A stretch of DNA of 64,000 nt from Pegoplata infirma (taxonomy: Eukaryota; Arthropoda; Insecta; Diptera; Anthomyiidae), in contig OY992540.1 of the NCBI GenBank assembly GCA_963921195.1, positions 61,202,844 to 61,266,843 on the forward strand, read 5' to 3'. The notes under the pieces were generated by a model. The model was given only the letters and a program-made list of their open reading frames with translations. It was not told the DNA's origin and made no database searches. Positions 33,249 to 43,605 of this stretch are shown piece by piece (the first letter of the stretch is position 1; each line of letters starts with the position of its first letter). Made by a program: the position numbers and the translations under genes.

Positions 33249-36200
33249 TGGGGCATTCCATGTCAAATCAGACACATTGAAAAATTTATTTTAGATTTTC
33301 TCAATTTGTTTACAGTTTTTAGTACTCTTCGAAAACTCCTTCGTGGTAAATTTTTAGATTTTTTTGATGACGCGTTCAAAAGATATCGATTTTTTAAAAA
33401 TTGATAGTTTGTACCTTTACTCAAACTTCTTTTACTCATAACTTCTTCAATAATGTTCCAAATTTCCAATTTATTTTTTCAAAATTTTTGTTTTTTTACG
33501 TTCTTTTAAAAAAAAATTCCAAAAAATTCTTAAAAGCGCTCCAGTATGCGATTTTTAAGTTTTAAAATTTAAATCTCATTTTCGAAAATGTTTGTACTCT
33601 TCTATTTTTTTGAAATTTTTTTGTGTAAAACTTCCATCGATTCTACAAATTTTTTTCCCTATTGGGCCATTCCAAAAAATTTAGCTCAAATTTTAGTCAT
33701 TTTTGGAAATGGTGTCTCAGATTAATTTGAACCTTGACACATATATAGCCCTCATAAATATGATATATGTACCATATATCGTTTTTTTACATTTGGTGTA
33801 TTTAACGAATTATGGCGGGTCAAAGATTGACTTTTTAAGCAAAAGTAAGAAAAATACATCACGTTTAAAGAGCTGTAACTTCTTAACCAATGACCCGATT
33901 TTCACAAATTTAGGCTCATGTGAAAGCTGGGGTTCTTCTTTTAGAAAATATTTTTAAAATAACACAGTTTTTTTTACAGAAATGATGCAAAAATGCAAAA
34001 ACATTTTTTCTTTTCGAAAATTAAAAAAAACACATCTTCGATTTTTTTTAAAAAAATTCTGGTGAAAAATAACAATGTTTTGTATAACATATTCAAAATT
34101 CAGAGTGGGATCTCCATGGGATCAAAAAATATTCTGTTTTGAGTACGAGGTTCTCATATTTTTCCCTTAGAAAATTTAAATTTCTATGTGGTTATTCATA
34201 AAACCTAAAATATATTTAAAGTAGGTTTATTTGACAGATATTGCAGGAACAATTGTCAAATAAACCTACAATAAGTCTGTTATAAGTATTATGAATAAGA
34301 GCCCTAATGTTTTGAATGTTTTCAAAATTTTAATAGTATAATTTTCTTTGAAAATTTAAATTTTTATATTGAAGAAACATAAAATTTAAATTTTCTAAGG
34401 TAAAATTTAAGAACATCGTACTAAAACCAGAATATTTTTTGATCCCATTGGGATCCCACTCTGAATTTTGGATATGTTGTACAAAACAGTATTGTTTATG
34501 ACCAAACTTTTTTTTAAAAAAATCGAAGATGTGTTTTTTTAAATATTCGCAAAGAAAAAATGTTTTTGAATTTTTGCAACACTTCTGAAAAAAACCGTAT
34601 TCTTTTGAAAATATTTCCTAAAAGAAGAAGAATTAAGCTTTCATATGAGCCATTACTTGTGATAATCGGATTACTAATTAAAAAGTTAGAGCACGTTAAA
34701 CGTCATGTATTTTTCTGACTTTTGCTAAAAAAGTCGAACTTTGACCCGCGATAATTTGAAAACTACAGCAAATTTTGAAAATCCAAAAATGCAACATATC
34801 TCATATAAACGTGGATATCTATGAGCAAAATTCTCAGTGGCGTCCAAAGGCATGTTTCCGAACAGTGGGGCGAAAATTTTTGGAATTACCCTATTTTTTA
34901 AAATTTTTTGAAAATTATTGTGATTTTCCAATCTTAAAATCATTTCTACTGCTCCAATGGTGCGTCATAGAGGGGTCATTTACAAGACCGAACCCCATAA
35001 ATATTTACGTCTTAACATTTCTTTGGAACAATCTAATACCCTATCTCCAATTTCTAAGGGGGCTCCCAAACAAAACGACATTTTTTAAAATTTGCTCCAA
35101 CCGCTCTAACTGCCCTAATAGTGCCCTTAGAACAACAAAATGTATGAATGACCCACAATATTTTTTTAGTCCAAACATTTTCTCTAAACACACCTACCCT
35201 CTATCTCTAATGGTTAAGGCAGTCCCCATGCATTTTTTTTTTTTATTTTTTGTAAATTTGTTTTATTTAATTTATTTAATCAGTCCAACGGTGCGTCCGA
35301 GAGGGGTCATTTGTAAGCCCGACCCCCTTTTATTTTAATCCTACAACATTTTTTTAAAACATACCTACATGATATCTCCACTCCCTAGGTAGGTTCCCAT
35401 ACAAATAACAGTTGGAGCAAATTTTATAAAAATGTAATTTTGAATGGAAGCCTACTTAGGGAGTAGAGATAGAGCGTAGGTATGTTTCAAAAAATGTTGT
35501 AGGGTAAAAATAAATGGGGGTCGGTCTCACTAATGACCCCTCTCGGACGCACCATTGGATCGGTAGAAGCTGATTAAATAAAACAAATTTACAAAAAATA
35601 TAAAAAATTGTATGGGGACCGCCTTAACAATTAGAGATATAGGGTAGGTGTTTTCAGAGAAAATGTTTGGACTAAAAAAATATTGTGGGTTGGTCATACG
35701 TTTTGTTGCTCTAAGGGCACTGTTAGGGCAGTTAGAGCGGTTGGAGCAAATTTTAAAAAAATGTCGTTTTGTGTGGGAGCCCTCTTAGAAATTGGAGATA
35801 GGGTATTAGTTTGTTCTTAAGAAATGTTAAGACGTAAAAATTAATGGGGGTCGGTCTTATAAATGACCCCTCTATGACGCACCATTGGAGCAGTAAAAAT
35901 TATTTTAAGATTGGAAAATTACAATAAATTTTTTTCAAAAAATTTAAAAAAATAGTAATAATCGTTATCCCACCATCCTCCTGGGCAAAAAATTTGTAGA
36001 ATCGATAGAAGTTTTACACAAAAAAATTTCAAAAAATAGAAGAGAACAAACATTTTCAAAAATGTGATTTAAATTTTAAAACATAAAAAGCGCTTTTAAG
36101 AGTGTTTTGAGATTTTTTTTTTAAAGTACGTAAAAAAATAAAAATTTTGAAAAAAAAAAAAATTTGAAATTTGGACCATTATTGAAGAAGTTATTAGTAA

Positions 36201-36376
36201 AAGAAGTTTGAGTAAAGGAACAAACTACCAATTTTTAAAAATTCAATATCTTTTGAACGGGTAATCAAAAAAATGTGAAAATTTACCTCGAAGGAGTTTT
36301 TGAAGGGTACTAAAAACTGTAGGCAAATTAGGAAAAAAAAAATTTTTCAAAGTGTCCGATTTGACATGGAATGTCA
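33249..36376. mobile_element. TGGGGCATTCC foldback, copy 2, ~3.1 kb
   Basis: The left end TGGGGCATTCCATGTCAAAT is intact; at the right GATTTGACATGGAATGTCA is intact only to the last few bases. Arms match the copy at 5362-6999, and the central 34950-35900 is a further palindrome of GGGGTC-rich units about its centre near 35430. A second palindrome (33662-34891) is inserted in the left arm. Frames such as 34775-35338 are repeat translation. Confidence 0.75.
33662..34891. mobile_element. Palindromic element nested in the foldback
   Basis: Left TTGGGCCATTCCAAAAAATT and right AATTTTTGGAATTACCC are imperfect inverse ends with TA outside each. Arms align inward through GTCAAAGATTGACTTTTTAG, AAAACACATCTTCGATTTTT and TCAGAGTGGGATC. 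The centre (about 34195-34320) contains a smaller inverted pair around AGTAGGTTTATTTGACA. No transposase seen. Confidence 0.65.
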
Positions 36377-36510
36377 CGCTATAAAATTTTCCTTAAAACA
36401 AAAAAAAAATATTTCTTATAAAACACGATAACCTTCGAAAGACAATCTTGAGGATGCTGAAGCTTGGCATATATATTTGCCGGTCCCTTGGTCTGGTTAG
36501 TATTGAATTT

Positions 36511-37564
36511 CACAATCACGCTCACGCGTGAACACGCAAAGTCTACTAACGCTATAAAATTTTCCTTCAAACAACAAAAAAAAAAAAAAACTAAAAAATA
36601 TTTTTTTTCAAGAAATTAACAAAAAAAAAAGTAAAAAAATCGTGGAATCAAATCACTTAAACTTACACAAAAAATAAATGACACATTAACTAATCACTAA
36701 CGCAGATTTTTTTCAACTCACAATCACGTGATGGAAATAAAATTCACTTACACGCAAATCACGTGACCAGCGCCCATCTCTACTTTTAAGGCAAAAAAAT
36801 ATATCCGGAACATATTCCGGATATAAATACATATGTTCAATGCTGAAAAAAAGTATATTTGTAAAATTTGCACTTATAATTTTATCGACACTTTTCAAAA
36901 ATGTAAATCATTTTAAATAATTTTCAATATGCTGAAAGAACTTCCTGCCTTTGATGACACAAAGTAAAATTTAATGCAAAAAATATTCGTAGAACATTTT
37001 AAAAATATAAAAACCTTCCTTTTAAAAAAGGAAAAATTTGACCTCTAAAAATTAAAGCTAAAGTATTAATTTAGTTAAAGAAAAAAATCACAAAGCACTT
37101 ACACTGTGGTTAATAAAAACGAAATCTAATTTAAGTTTCAAACAGTGGGGCATACACATACTATAAAATTTATGCTTGTGTGGTAGTAGCAAGCGAAAAG
37201 TAACAAAGCAACAGAATTTTATAGTGTACGTGTGTCGACTGCGCACAGGCAGCATTTTTTAGAATAATTCCCATTTTACTTGCCAGGCTATCTTCAATTT
37301 TGAAGTTTTTGTCAAAAAACGTTTTTTGGGACTTTTCTTACTAATCCACGTCTAATTCAGAATTTTGTCCACCGATTTGCCTGAGTAATCTGATTTTTTC
37401 CAAATATGATTAACTTTAGTTTGTTTTTAATCGCGAGTAGATCGTAAAAAAACCTCAAAAAGCGCTTTTAATTAAACAGTGAAACAACTAAAATCGGAAT
37501 GGGATGAAACTAAAATCAAATGAAAGTTAAAATTTTTTATAAACTTTTTTTATAATTATAATTA
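36511..37564. other. AT-rich stretch with short hairpins, no gene
   Basis: It contains CACGCTCACGCGTGAACACG near 36515, a nearby duplication of CGCTATAAAATTTTCCTT (36377 and 36549), and an inverted pair at 37150-37245 (ATACTATAAAATTTATGC with GAATTTTATAGTGTACG). None identifies a family. No gene. Confidence 0.4.
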
Positions 37565-38399
37565 CAGTCAAACTCGGTTATTACGAGTTTTCGGTTATAA
37601 CGAACTAATTTTAAAGTCCCAACCAGTGGGTGTCATATTGGCCATTTTTTTCTCTCTCTATAAAAGTACCAATTCTTAGTGTTCCCTTTACTATTGCATG
37701 GAAAAACTCTCTTAAACACTAAGAGAACCAATTTGTTTAAGTGACATATTGTTTTGGGGTCTATCAAAATTTCTGATCATCTTTACTCTATGGTCCCAAC
37801 GTTTTGGTATCAATTTTCGCACAAAATACTTCTTTTATAACGAACTCGGTTAAAGCGAATCCTCCGTTAAAATGAACTGCTTATTATGGTTCCACGAGTA
37901 AAATTTCATGTGTATTTACTTTTTTATAACGAACTCCCATAAATATTTTTTAATGTGCGCAATCATGTTTATGAAACTCACAATAGGTTGAACATTTTTT
38001 GTTTATATTATATCTTTGATAAAATTTATTTACAAAAATATAATGTTTTCTTCTCAAAAAGAAGTTTATTTAACAAAAAAAACATCATATAAAATAAAGT
38101 CTGATCTATTTGTTTGGAAATAAATTTAGGTTGATATAAAATATACCCCGTTTAAAGAGAACTTCGCTTATAATGATCTATTTTTACTGAACCATTTGAA
38201 GTCTTTTATAACTAGGGTTGCCAGACGGCCTGGAATGGCCTGGATTTTCCAGTTTTTGTGGGTCTGGTCCAGTTTCCAGGTAAAATATAATTTTTCCAGT
38301 TAAAAAAAATCTCAAATTTTACCCTTTTTTTATTAAATATATTTTACATTTTTTTTGACTACTTATTGAATAAAACATAAATCATGAATATAACATAAA

Positions 38400-38580
38400 T
38401 GTCCCTTTGAACTACAGCAAAATGTACTCTTTTTGATACATTTTCACTCATTTTTCGTTATTTTTTTGAACATCTCGGGCATTCTACCGTTGATTTCGGC
38501 ACAAATGTTTTCCTTGATCACGTCGATGATCTCAGGATTGCTTCGTACATTTTAATTTTCAAATAACCCCAACAAAATAA
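38400..38580 (-). pseudogene. Mariner-type transposase C-terminal remnant, minus arm
   Basis: On minus I read GYLKIKMY, then after a frameshift EIIDVIKENICAEINGRMPE and MFKKITKN. This corresponds to the WGYLK segment and the C-terminal helix of mariner transposases. The remnant is short, frame-shifted and non-functional. Confidence 0.6.
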
Positions 38581-38647
38581 GTCAGGAGGGGTCAAACCTG
38601 CAAATAAGGGTCATTTATTGTCGCTCTTTTTTGGCATCGCACTTCCA

Positions 38648-38830
38648 GGGAATTTTAACGGGCCACCTGGATTTACAGATTTGACCACCCCGAACTTATT
38701 TTACTGGGGTTATTTGAAAACAATGCAAGCTTAACATCCCGAGATGCTCGAAAAAGTAATGAAAATGCTTAAAAAGGCACATGGTGACGTGGCCAATAGA
38801 GACAGCCATATTATATTTGAAAAGTATTCC
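38648..38830 (+). pseudogene. Mariner-type transposase C-terminal remnant, plus arm
   Basis: On + I read DLTTPNLFYWGYLKTMQA, the counterpart of the DLTPLDFFLWGYLK motif holding the last catalytic acidic residue region, then a stop and HPEMLEKVMKMLKKAHGD. The LD of the motif has become PN. It mirrors the minus-strand remnant at 38400-38580, so the element is an inverted duplication of one transposase end. Confidence 0.65.
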
Positions 38831-38979
38831 AAAATAAAAAATTTTATTTTTTTTACTAATTATTCTAAAAAAAATATGTATAAATCCAGTTATTTTCTCA
38901 AAATCCAGCTGAAAATTTTCCATTTTCCAGTTAATTGACTTTCGGTATCTGGCAACCCTAGCTATAACCGAAAACTGTA

Positions 38980-39106
38980 TAAGAGGCGTATACTCAATTT
39001 TGTAATTACCTTTAAATAACAATCATACGCAACGGTGTACAGTGGTTTATTTTGAATAATTCGGTCATTCAGTAAGTACTGAACAGATTGCAGCGGAATT
39101 TGTACC
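38980..39106. repeat. GGCGTATACT module, copy 1
   Basis: The segment from GAGGCGTATACTCAATTTTG through AATCATACGCAACGGTG, TACAGTGGTTTATT and ATTGCAGC recurs inverted at about 53168-53310. In both places it directly abuts the ACCGTCCGACA terminus, so the two modules may be parts of one larger unrecognised element. Confidence 0.6.
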
Positions 39107-39400
39107 GGTTACACCGTCCGACATACAACTTTAAACATGAACCGGATGATGTTCTTTTAAAAGTAGATTTAAAATTTGTAAAACTGCATTAACAGTTTTT
39201 CATTTCGTGATCCTGTTTCCTTTTAAAAGGACTTCAAAGTTTTAAAGAATACCTTTTGCAAAATATTTTTGAAATATTTGAACTTGTCCTAGGATCGCAC
39301 TGGTGATGGCAAGTAAAAGAGGAGGATATCCCCTAATTTTTTTATTTTTCTATTTTGACATATCAGGATAAAAGGATGTGAATAAAGTCATTTGAAAACT
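39107..39400 (+). repeat. ACCGTCCGACA repeat, copy 2 (left arm of a 5.9-kb inverted pair)
   Basis: The same blocks as 3227-3450 with higher similarity to the inverted copy at 44650-44960 (both have TTTCATTTCGTGATCCTG and CCTTTTAAAAGGACTTCAAA). Together they bracket 39400-44650, which suggests that they are the outer terminal repeats of a composite element. Confidence 0.7.
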
Positions 39401-40551
39401 TTATCAAAATATGATATTGTCATAATAGAGTATTTTTAATTTATTGCTTTAAAAAAGTTACTATCTCATAGTATGTCTGTACTGATCAGTTTCATCCCCA
39501 CTAAAGGAATCTTCAGCAGACTTTAGAGAATCATCGTTGGTCAATCAAATATCAAACCAGACATAATATTTGATATATTTCCCAAGTTATATGAGAAGTA
39601 CTATTATGAAGGTCCGAAATCTGTTTTCCAACAAAAATAACTCTTTTAAAGCAAAAATTGTATATATTAAATCACCGTCGGTAACTATTAATATATGTGT
39701 TGCTGTTATTTTACAATAACAACAGTGCCTAACCAAACAATAGTGTTGGTAGGATAAGTCGTACTAAACTTTGTGTTAAATGTTGTTTTTTTATTTTTAG
39801 TACCATAATAGTACTTCTCATATAACTTGGGAAATATATCAAATATTATGTCTGGTTTGATGTTTGATTGACCAACGATGATTCTCTAAAGTCTGCTGAA
39901 GATTCCTTTAGTGGGGATGAAACTGATCAGTACAGACATACTATGAGATAGTAACTTTTTTAAAGCAATAAATTAAAAATACTCTATTATGACAATATCA
40001 TAAATAGAAATATTTTTGGGCCTCGAACTAGAATAAAACTCTAATCGAATATATATACATATATAAAGGCCGAATAAATACATTTTATTATTATGTACCT
40101 TTTGGTACTAAAAATAAAAAAACAACATTTAACACAAAGTTTAGTACGACTTATCCTACCAACACTATTGTTTGGTTAGGCACTGTTGTTATTGTAAAAT
40201 AACAGCAGCACATATATTAATAGTTACCGACGGTGATTTAATATATACAATTTTTGCTTTAAAAGAGTTATTTTTGTTGGAAAACAGATTTCGGACCTTC
40301 ATAATAGTACTTCTCATATAACTTGGGAAATATATCAAATATTATGTCTGGTTTGATGTTTGATTGACCAACGATGATTCTCTAAAGTCTGCTGAAGATT
40401 CCTTTAGTGGGGATGAAACTGATCAGTACAGACATACTATGAGATAGTAACTTTTTTAAAGCAATAAATTAAAAATACTCTATTATGACAATATCATAAA
40501 TAGAAATATTTTTGGGCCTCGAACTAGAATAAAACTCTAATCGAATATATA
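39400..40551. repeat. Compound palindrome with a ~250-bp direct duplication
   Basis: 39400-39620 recurs inverted at 39793-40010 and again at 40306-40510. The middle, 39621-39790, recurs inverted at 40110-40310. The segment 39805-40050 is thus directly repeated at 40306-40550 with near identity (ACTTGGGAAATATATCAAAT, GATGATTCTCTAAAGTCTGC). The second copy of the TCGAATATATATACATATAT boundary was then split by the 4-kb element, with its continuation at 44573. Confidence 0.8.
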
Positions 40552-41531
40552 TTAAGGGTGGGATAGTGTTGTGTGAGATTTTAAGCAGCAATATTTGGAA
40601 GCGCTAGAACCGCTCATTTTGTGAGGTTGGTAAAAAAAGTGTATGAGCCAAAAAATTGGGGAGTTCGGATAGGATCTAGGGGTCGCTCATCGGGGTCAAA
40701 GTTGGGCGTAGAGGGGAAAAAATCCACAAAAAGCCCCAAAACTCCCCTGGTTTTGCTCCTAGAGGGGTCAAATGTGAGACCGGCCCCCATTATTTTTTCC
40801 CCCTGAACACTTTTGTCAAACATACCTAAGCCATATCTCCAAGCCCTAAGGGGGGTCCCATACAAAGGTTCAATTTTTAAAAAATCTTGCTCCTACCGCT
40901 CTAGCTGTCCTAGAAGTCATCCTAGAGGAATCAAATGTATGACCTACCCCCAATATTTTTTCAACCCCAACATTTTCTTAGAACATACCTACCCCGTATC
41001 TTCAATCCTTAGGGTGGTCCCCATACATTTTTTTTTATTTTTTCTTAAATTGTCATATTAAATCAGCTCCTACCGGTCCAATGGTGCCTCCTAGAGGGGT
41101 CATTATCAAGACCAACCCCCATTAATTTTTAGCCCCCAACACTTCTTCTGAACATACCAATTCCATATCTCTAATTCCTAAGGGGTCTCCCACACAAAAC
41201 GACATTTTTGTAAATCTTGCTCCCACCGCTCTAACTATCGCAGGGGTGACCCTAGAGAAGTTAAATGTGTGACCGACCCCCAATATTTTTTCAGCCCCAA
41301 CATTTTCCCCAAACAAACCTACCCTCTATTCTTAAGCCTTAAGGGTGTCCCCACACAATTTTTTATTTTTTTTAATTTTTTTTTATAAAATTTGCGCCTA
41401 CCGCTCCCACTGTGCCTTTTAGGGACGAGAAATGCAGACTGACCCCCATTAATTTTTGCCCCCTTCATTTTTTCTGAACATACCTACGCCGTATTTCCAC
41501 TTTGCAGGGGTGCTCCCCTGGGGAAAACTAA
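40552..41531 (+). repeat. Left terminal inverted repeat of the 4-kb element
   Basis: It runs from the terminus to AGGGGTGCTCCCCTGGGGAA (ending 41531). It is composed of about four to five related units, most clearly starting near 40880, 41060, 41220 and 41390 (CCGCTCTA-C-G or CCGGTCCAATGG followed by GGGGTCA and GACC-ACCCCCA). The same units form the central palindromes of the foldbacks at 5362 and 33249. Small frames in it (for example 40614-40865 on -) are mirrored in the right repeat and are not genes. Confidence 0.85.
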
Positions 41532-43364
41532 GTGTTTGAAACCAAATTCGGCAAAACGTCTGGACCAGGAGTGCTAATGTTTGCGCGTTTTAAAGAGCAG
41601 TGGGAAAATATAAAAGACAAACCGTACAGTCTTGGCATATAAGATGAGGAAGTGGTAGGCAACATACCAGCTCAAGTCCAAACAGACATCAAGTTGTTTT
41701 GTTGGGCTCAAATAAAAGAAAAGCAACCCAGAGCCGACTACAAGGAGTTTCTTGAAATTGTTTTATTATACCTTGGCGAAAATATTCCTAATAAGCATTT
41801 TAGCCCACCAGGACCCATCAGTCATGCTCGATAGATGGCAAAAGGCATATATTGCCTAAAAATGTTTTTGTTCCGAAAATATATCGGTTTGGCCAAAAAA
41901 GAATTAAATGCACTTCTTGATGTGACCGTTTTCATCATAACAATTTACGTAAAAGCTTGGTTTAGCGCTACCAAAGCAATAGAAGCTCCAAATAATGATT
42001 TGAATTTTTTGAAAGCGATTGCCAATTATGCTTCAAGTGATAAGATTCTGTCGCAACGATTGGTCAAGAGATTCTGTGGACATTTCTGGTATCTCAGTGG
42101 CGAAGCTGTTGCCCTCGCACTATTTGATCCGAATATCTCTTGTGAAATAAAACGAAAAATGTCGAATGCATTTCGTATATTTGAAGAAGAGAAAGAGGAG
42201 TTGGAGGAAGAGTTATCTGACGATGAGATGGACGAATCGTCTAACGAAAACAGCGAGGAAGAAGAAGACGATGATATCGGGGAAGAAGATGCCTCAGAGG
42301 ATAGCGGCGACAGTGGCAACAAGGATTGTAATCCTCCAGTACATGTTGTTGGATTTGAAGGTGTGAAAAGAATTAACATGGCATCGAAACAAGTGTATCA
42401 AGAACTCATAAAAACTGATTTAAGCCACTACGTCACACCTGAAACTCCAAATTTTTTTGCACGCTTCGGAATAACAACAAATTTCATTGCTTCCGATCCA
42501 AATACTTGGGAAAATCGTCAGGACTACCAGCGAGCGCTGCAAATATTAAGTAAATTACATGTTGTCAACGACGCTGCCGAAAGAGGCGTAAAATTAATAG
42601 AAGACTATAACCATAGATGGGAATTTTTCATTACCATTGAAATTTAATTACCATTGGTTCATATCAATGGTAATGAAAAAATTTTCATTACCATTTAATG
42701 GTAATTAAATTTTTTTAATTGAAAAAAATAATTACTAATGGTAATGAAATGCACCAATTGTTGAAAAACATCAATTATAATTGGTTTCAAAACCATTGGT
42801 TTTCACATTTTTGTTTTTTTGAAAAGTTAAAAATTTAAACATCAAAGTATGTTTTTCAAAAAAAAATATGAAAATGTCAAAGACAAAAAACAAAACGCAA
42901 ATAAAAATTTCAAATATTGTGTTATACAAAAGGCAATCAATGTGTGTTTGGTTTATAAAATGTGAAAAACTAATACACAATATAACAAAAAACAGCAGAT
43001 ATTTCCATATATTAACGATTTTGACAATATTGTGACGACTTTTGCTAATGGCAATTATTTTTTTTAAGTGATGCCATACCAATGGTAATTATTTTTTTTT
43101 TAATTTTCATTAGTAATTAAATTGATTAGTAATTTAATTGGTACAATTGATACAACCAATGGTAATGAAAAAAATTTCATTACCATTGACATCAATTAAA
43201 TGGTAATTAAACCATCAATTAATTGGTCGCTTTAATTAATTAGTCCCATCTATGACTATAACAACGTATTGTGCCGTAACGAGGAGGAAAAAATAGTTTT
43301 GCTTCAGGTCGTGGCCGAAAATCGGAAACAATATCCATCACACGATAAAAATAAATTAATTTGA
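41532..43364 (+). pseudogene. Broken gene of an uncharacterised, probably transposon-encoded family
   Basis: The frame opens after a stop at 41529; the first ATG is at 41577. It reads FGKTSGPGV, MFARFKEQWENI, then a frameshift near 41640, PRADYKEFLEIVLLYLG, and SHAR with TAG (41832-41834) where relatives, as I remember them, have tryptophan (HxRWMA). The long part continues 41835-42611: LFRKYIGLAKKEL, YVKAWFSATKA, FCGHFWYLSGEAVALALFD, an acidic tract of about 55 residues, then VVNDAAERGVKLIEDYN. A MITE interrupts it there, and the ending LLQVVAENRKQYP resumes after 43262 with a stop at 43362-43364. I recall similar predicted proteins of unknown function in arthropods and cnidarians. A C-terminal part of an RNase-H-like transposase is my inference; no catalytic triad is visible. 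Confidence 0.75.
42612..43254. mobile_element. 643-bp MITE inserted in the broken gene
   Basis: The ends CATAGATGGGA at both sides are flanked by an exact 8-bp duplication ACTATAAC (42604-42611 and 43255-43262). The interior consists of ATTACCATTGGT/ACCAATGGTAAT strings in both orientations around an AT-rich core. Removing it and one duplication restores the downstream reading frame. hAT-like by duplication length. A minus-strand frame at 42771-43082 is T-rich noise. Confidence 0.9.
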
Positions 43365-43605
43365 TTTATAGTTATATTATTTATCATTTTTTATTATTTT
43401 GAAGTTAAAAAAAATATTTTTTTACGCTTAACAAAAGTTACTATTAAATTACAAATTAAAGACCTCGGATTTCTCGATAAAATAAATAAAAAAAATTGTG
43501 GGGAAACACCTTGAAGATAGAGGGTAGGTATGTTTGAAGAAAATGTTTTGGATAAAAAAATATATGGGCAGGTCATACATTTGACTTCTCTACATACATT
43601 ACTAA
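43365..43605. other. 3' flank of the broken gene with one subterminal unit
   Basis: After the stop codon come about 125 AT-rich bases and then a single diverged copy of the subterminal unit (AGATAGAGGGTAGGTATGTT, GGCAGGTCATACATTTGACT at 43510-43580). The unit array thus extends further inward on this side than on the left. Confidence 0.6.

Larger units (their letters stand above)
33150..36510 (+). mobile_element. DINE-1-like element split by a foldback
   Basis: Left block TTATACCCACAACTCAAGTG and AGGGTATATATAGATTTGTC run to 33248, where a TGGGGCATTCC foldback begins. Beyond it, 36400-36510 (CTTCGAAAGACAATCTTGAG, GATGCTGAAGCTTGGCATAT) is DINE-1-like body matching 23870-23930. The 3' end is missing after about 36510. 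Confidence 0.6.
38215..38958. mobile_element. Palindromic Tc1/mariner-type element
   Basis: The ends GGGTTGCCAGA... and ...ATCTGGCAACCC are flanked by TA. An 8-bp hAT-type duplication is also conceivable from TTTATAAC and GCTATAAC but is imperfect. AATAACCCCAACAAAATAAG near 38563 is repeated inverted near 38696. Transposase remnants in both orientations point to a mariner-type source. It lies inside the 37565-38977 element. Confidence 0.65.
37565..38977. mobile_element. pogo/Tigger-like element, interrupted
   Basis: The ends CAGTCAAACTCGGTTATTAC and, inversely, CAGTTTTCGGTTATAG are flanked by TA. The repeated GGTTATAACGAACT, TTATAACGAACTCGGTTAAA and CGCTTATAATGATC strings are typical of pogo/Tigger terminal sequences (CAGT..AACTCG..TATAACGAA). 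A second element is inserted at about 38215-38958. No transposase of the DDxD pogo type remains. Confidence 0.6.

Noticed and set aside
34775..35338. A 187-codon + strand frame
   Set aside because: It runs from a nested palindrome into the GGGGTC-unit core of a foldback, and comparable translation appears in other copies of the unit. It is repeat sequence.
42026..42379. Serine-rich minus-strand frame of 117 codons
   Set aside because: It is the antisense of the acidic tract (GAA/GAG/GAT codons) of the broken gene on +.
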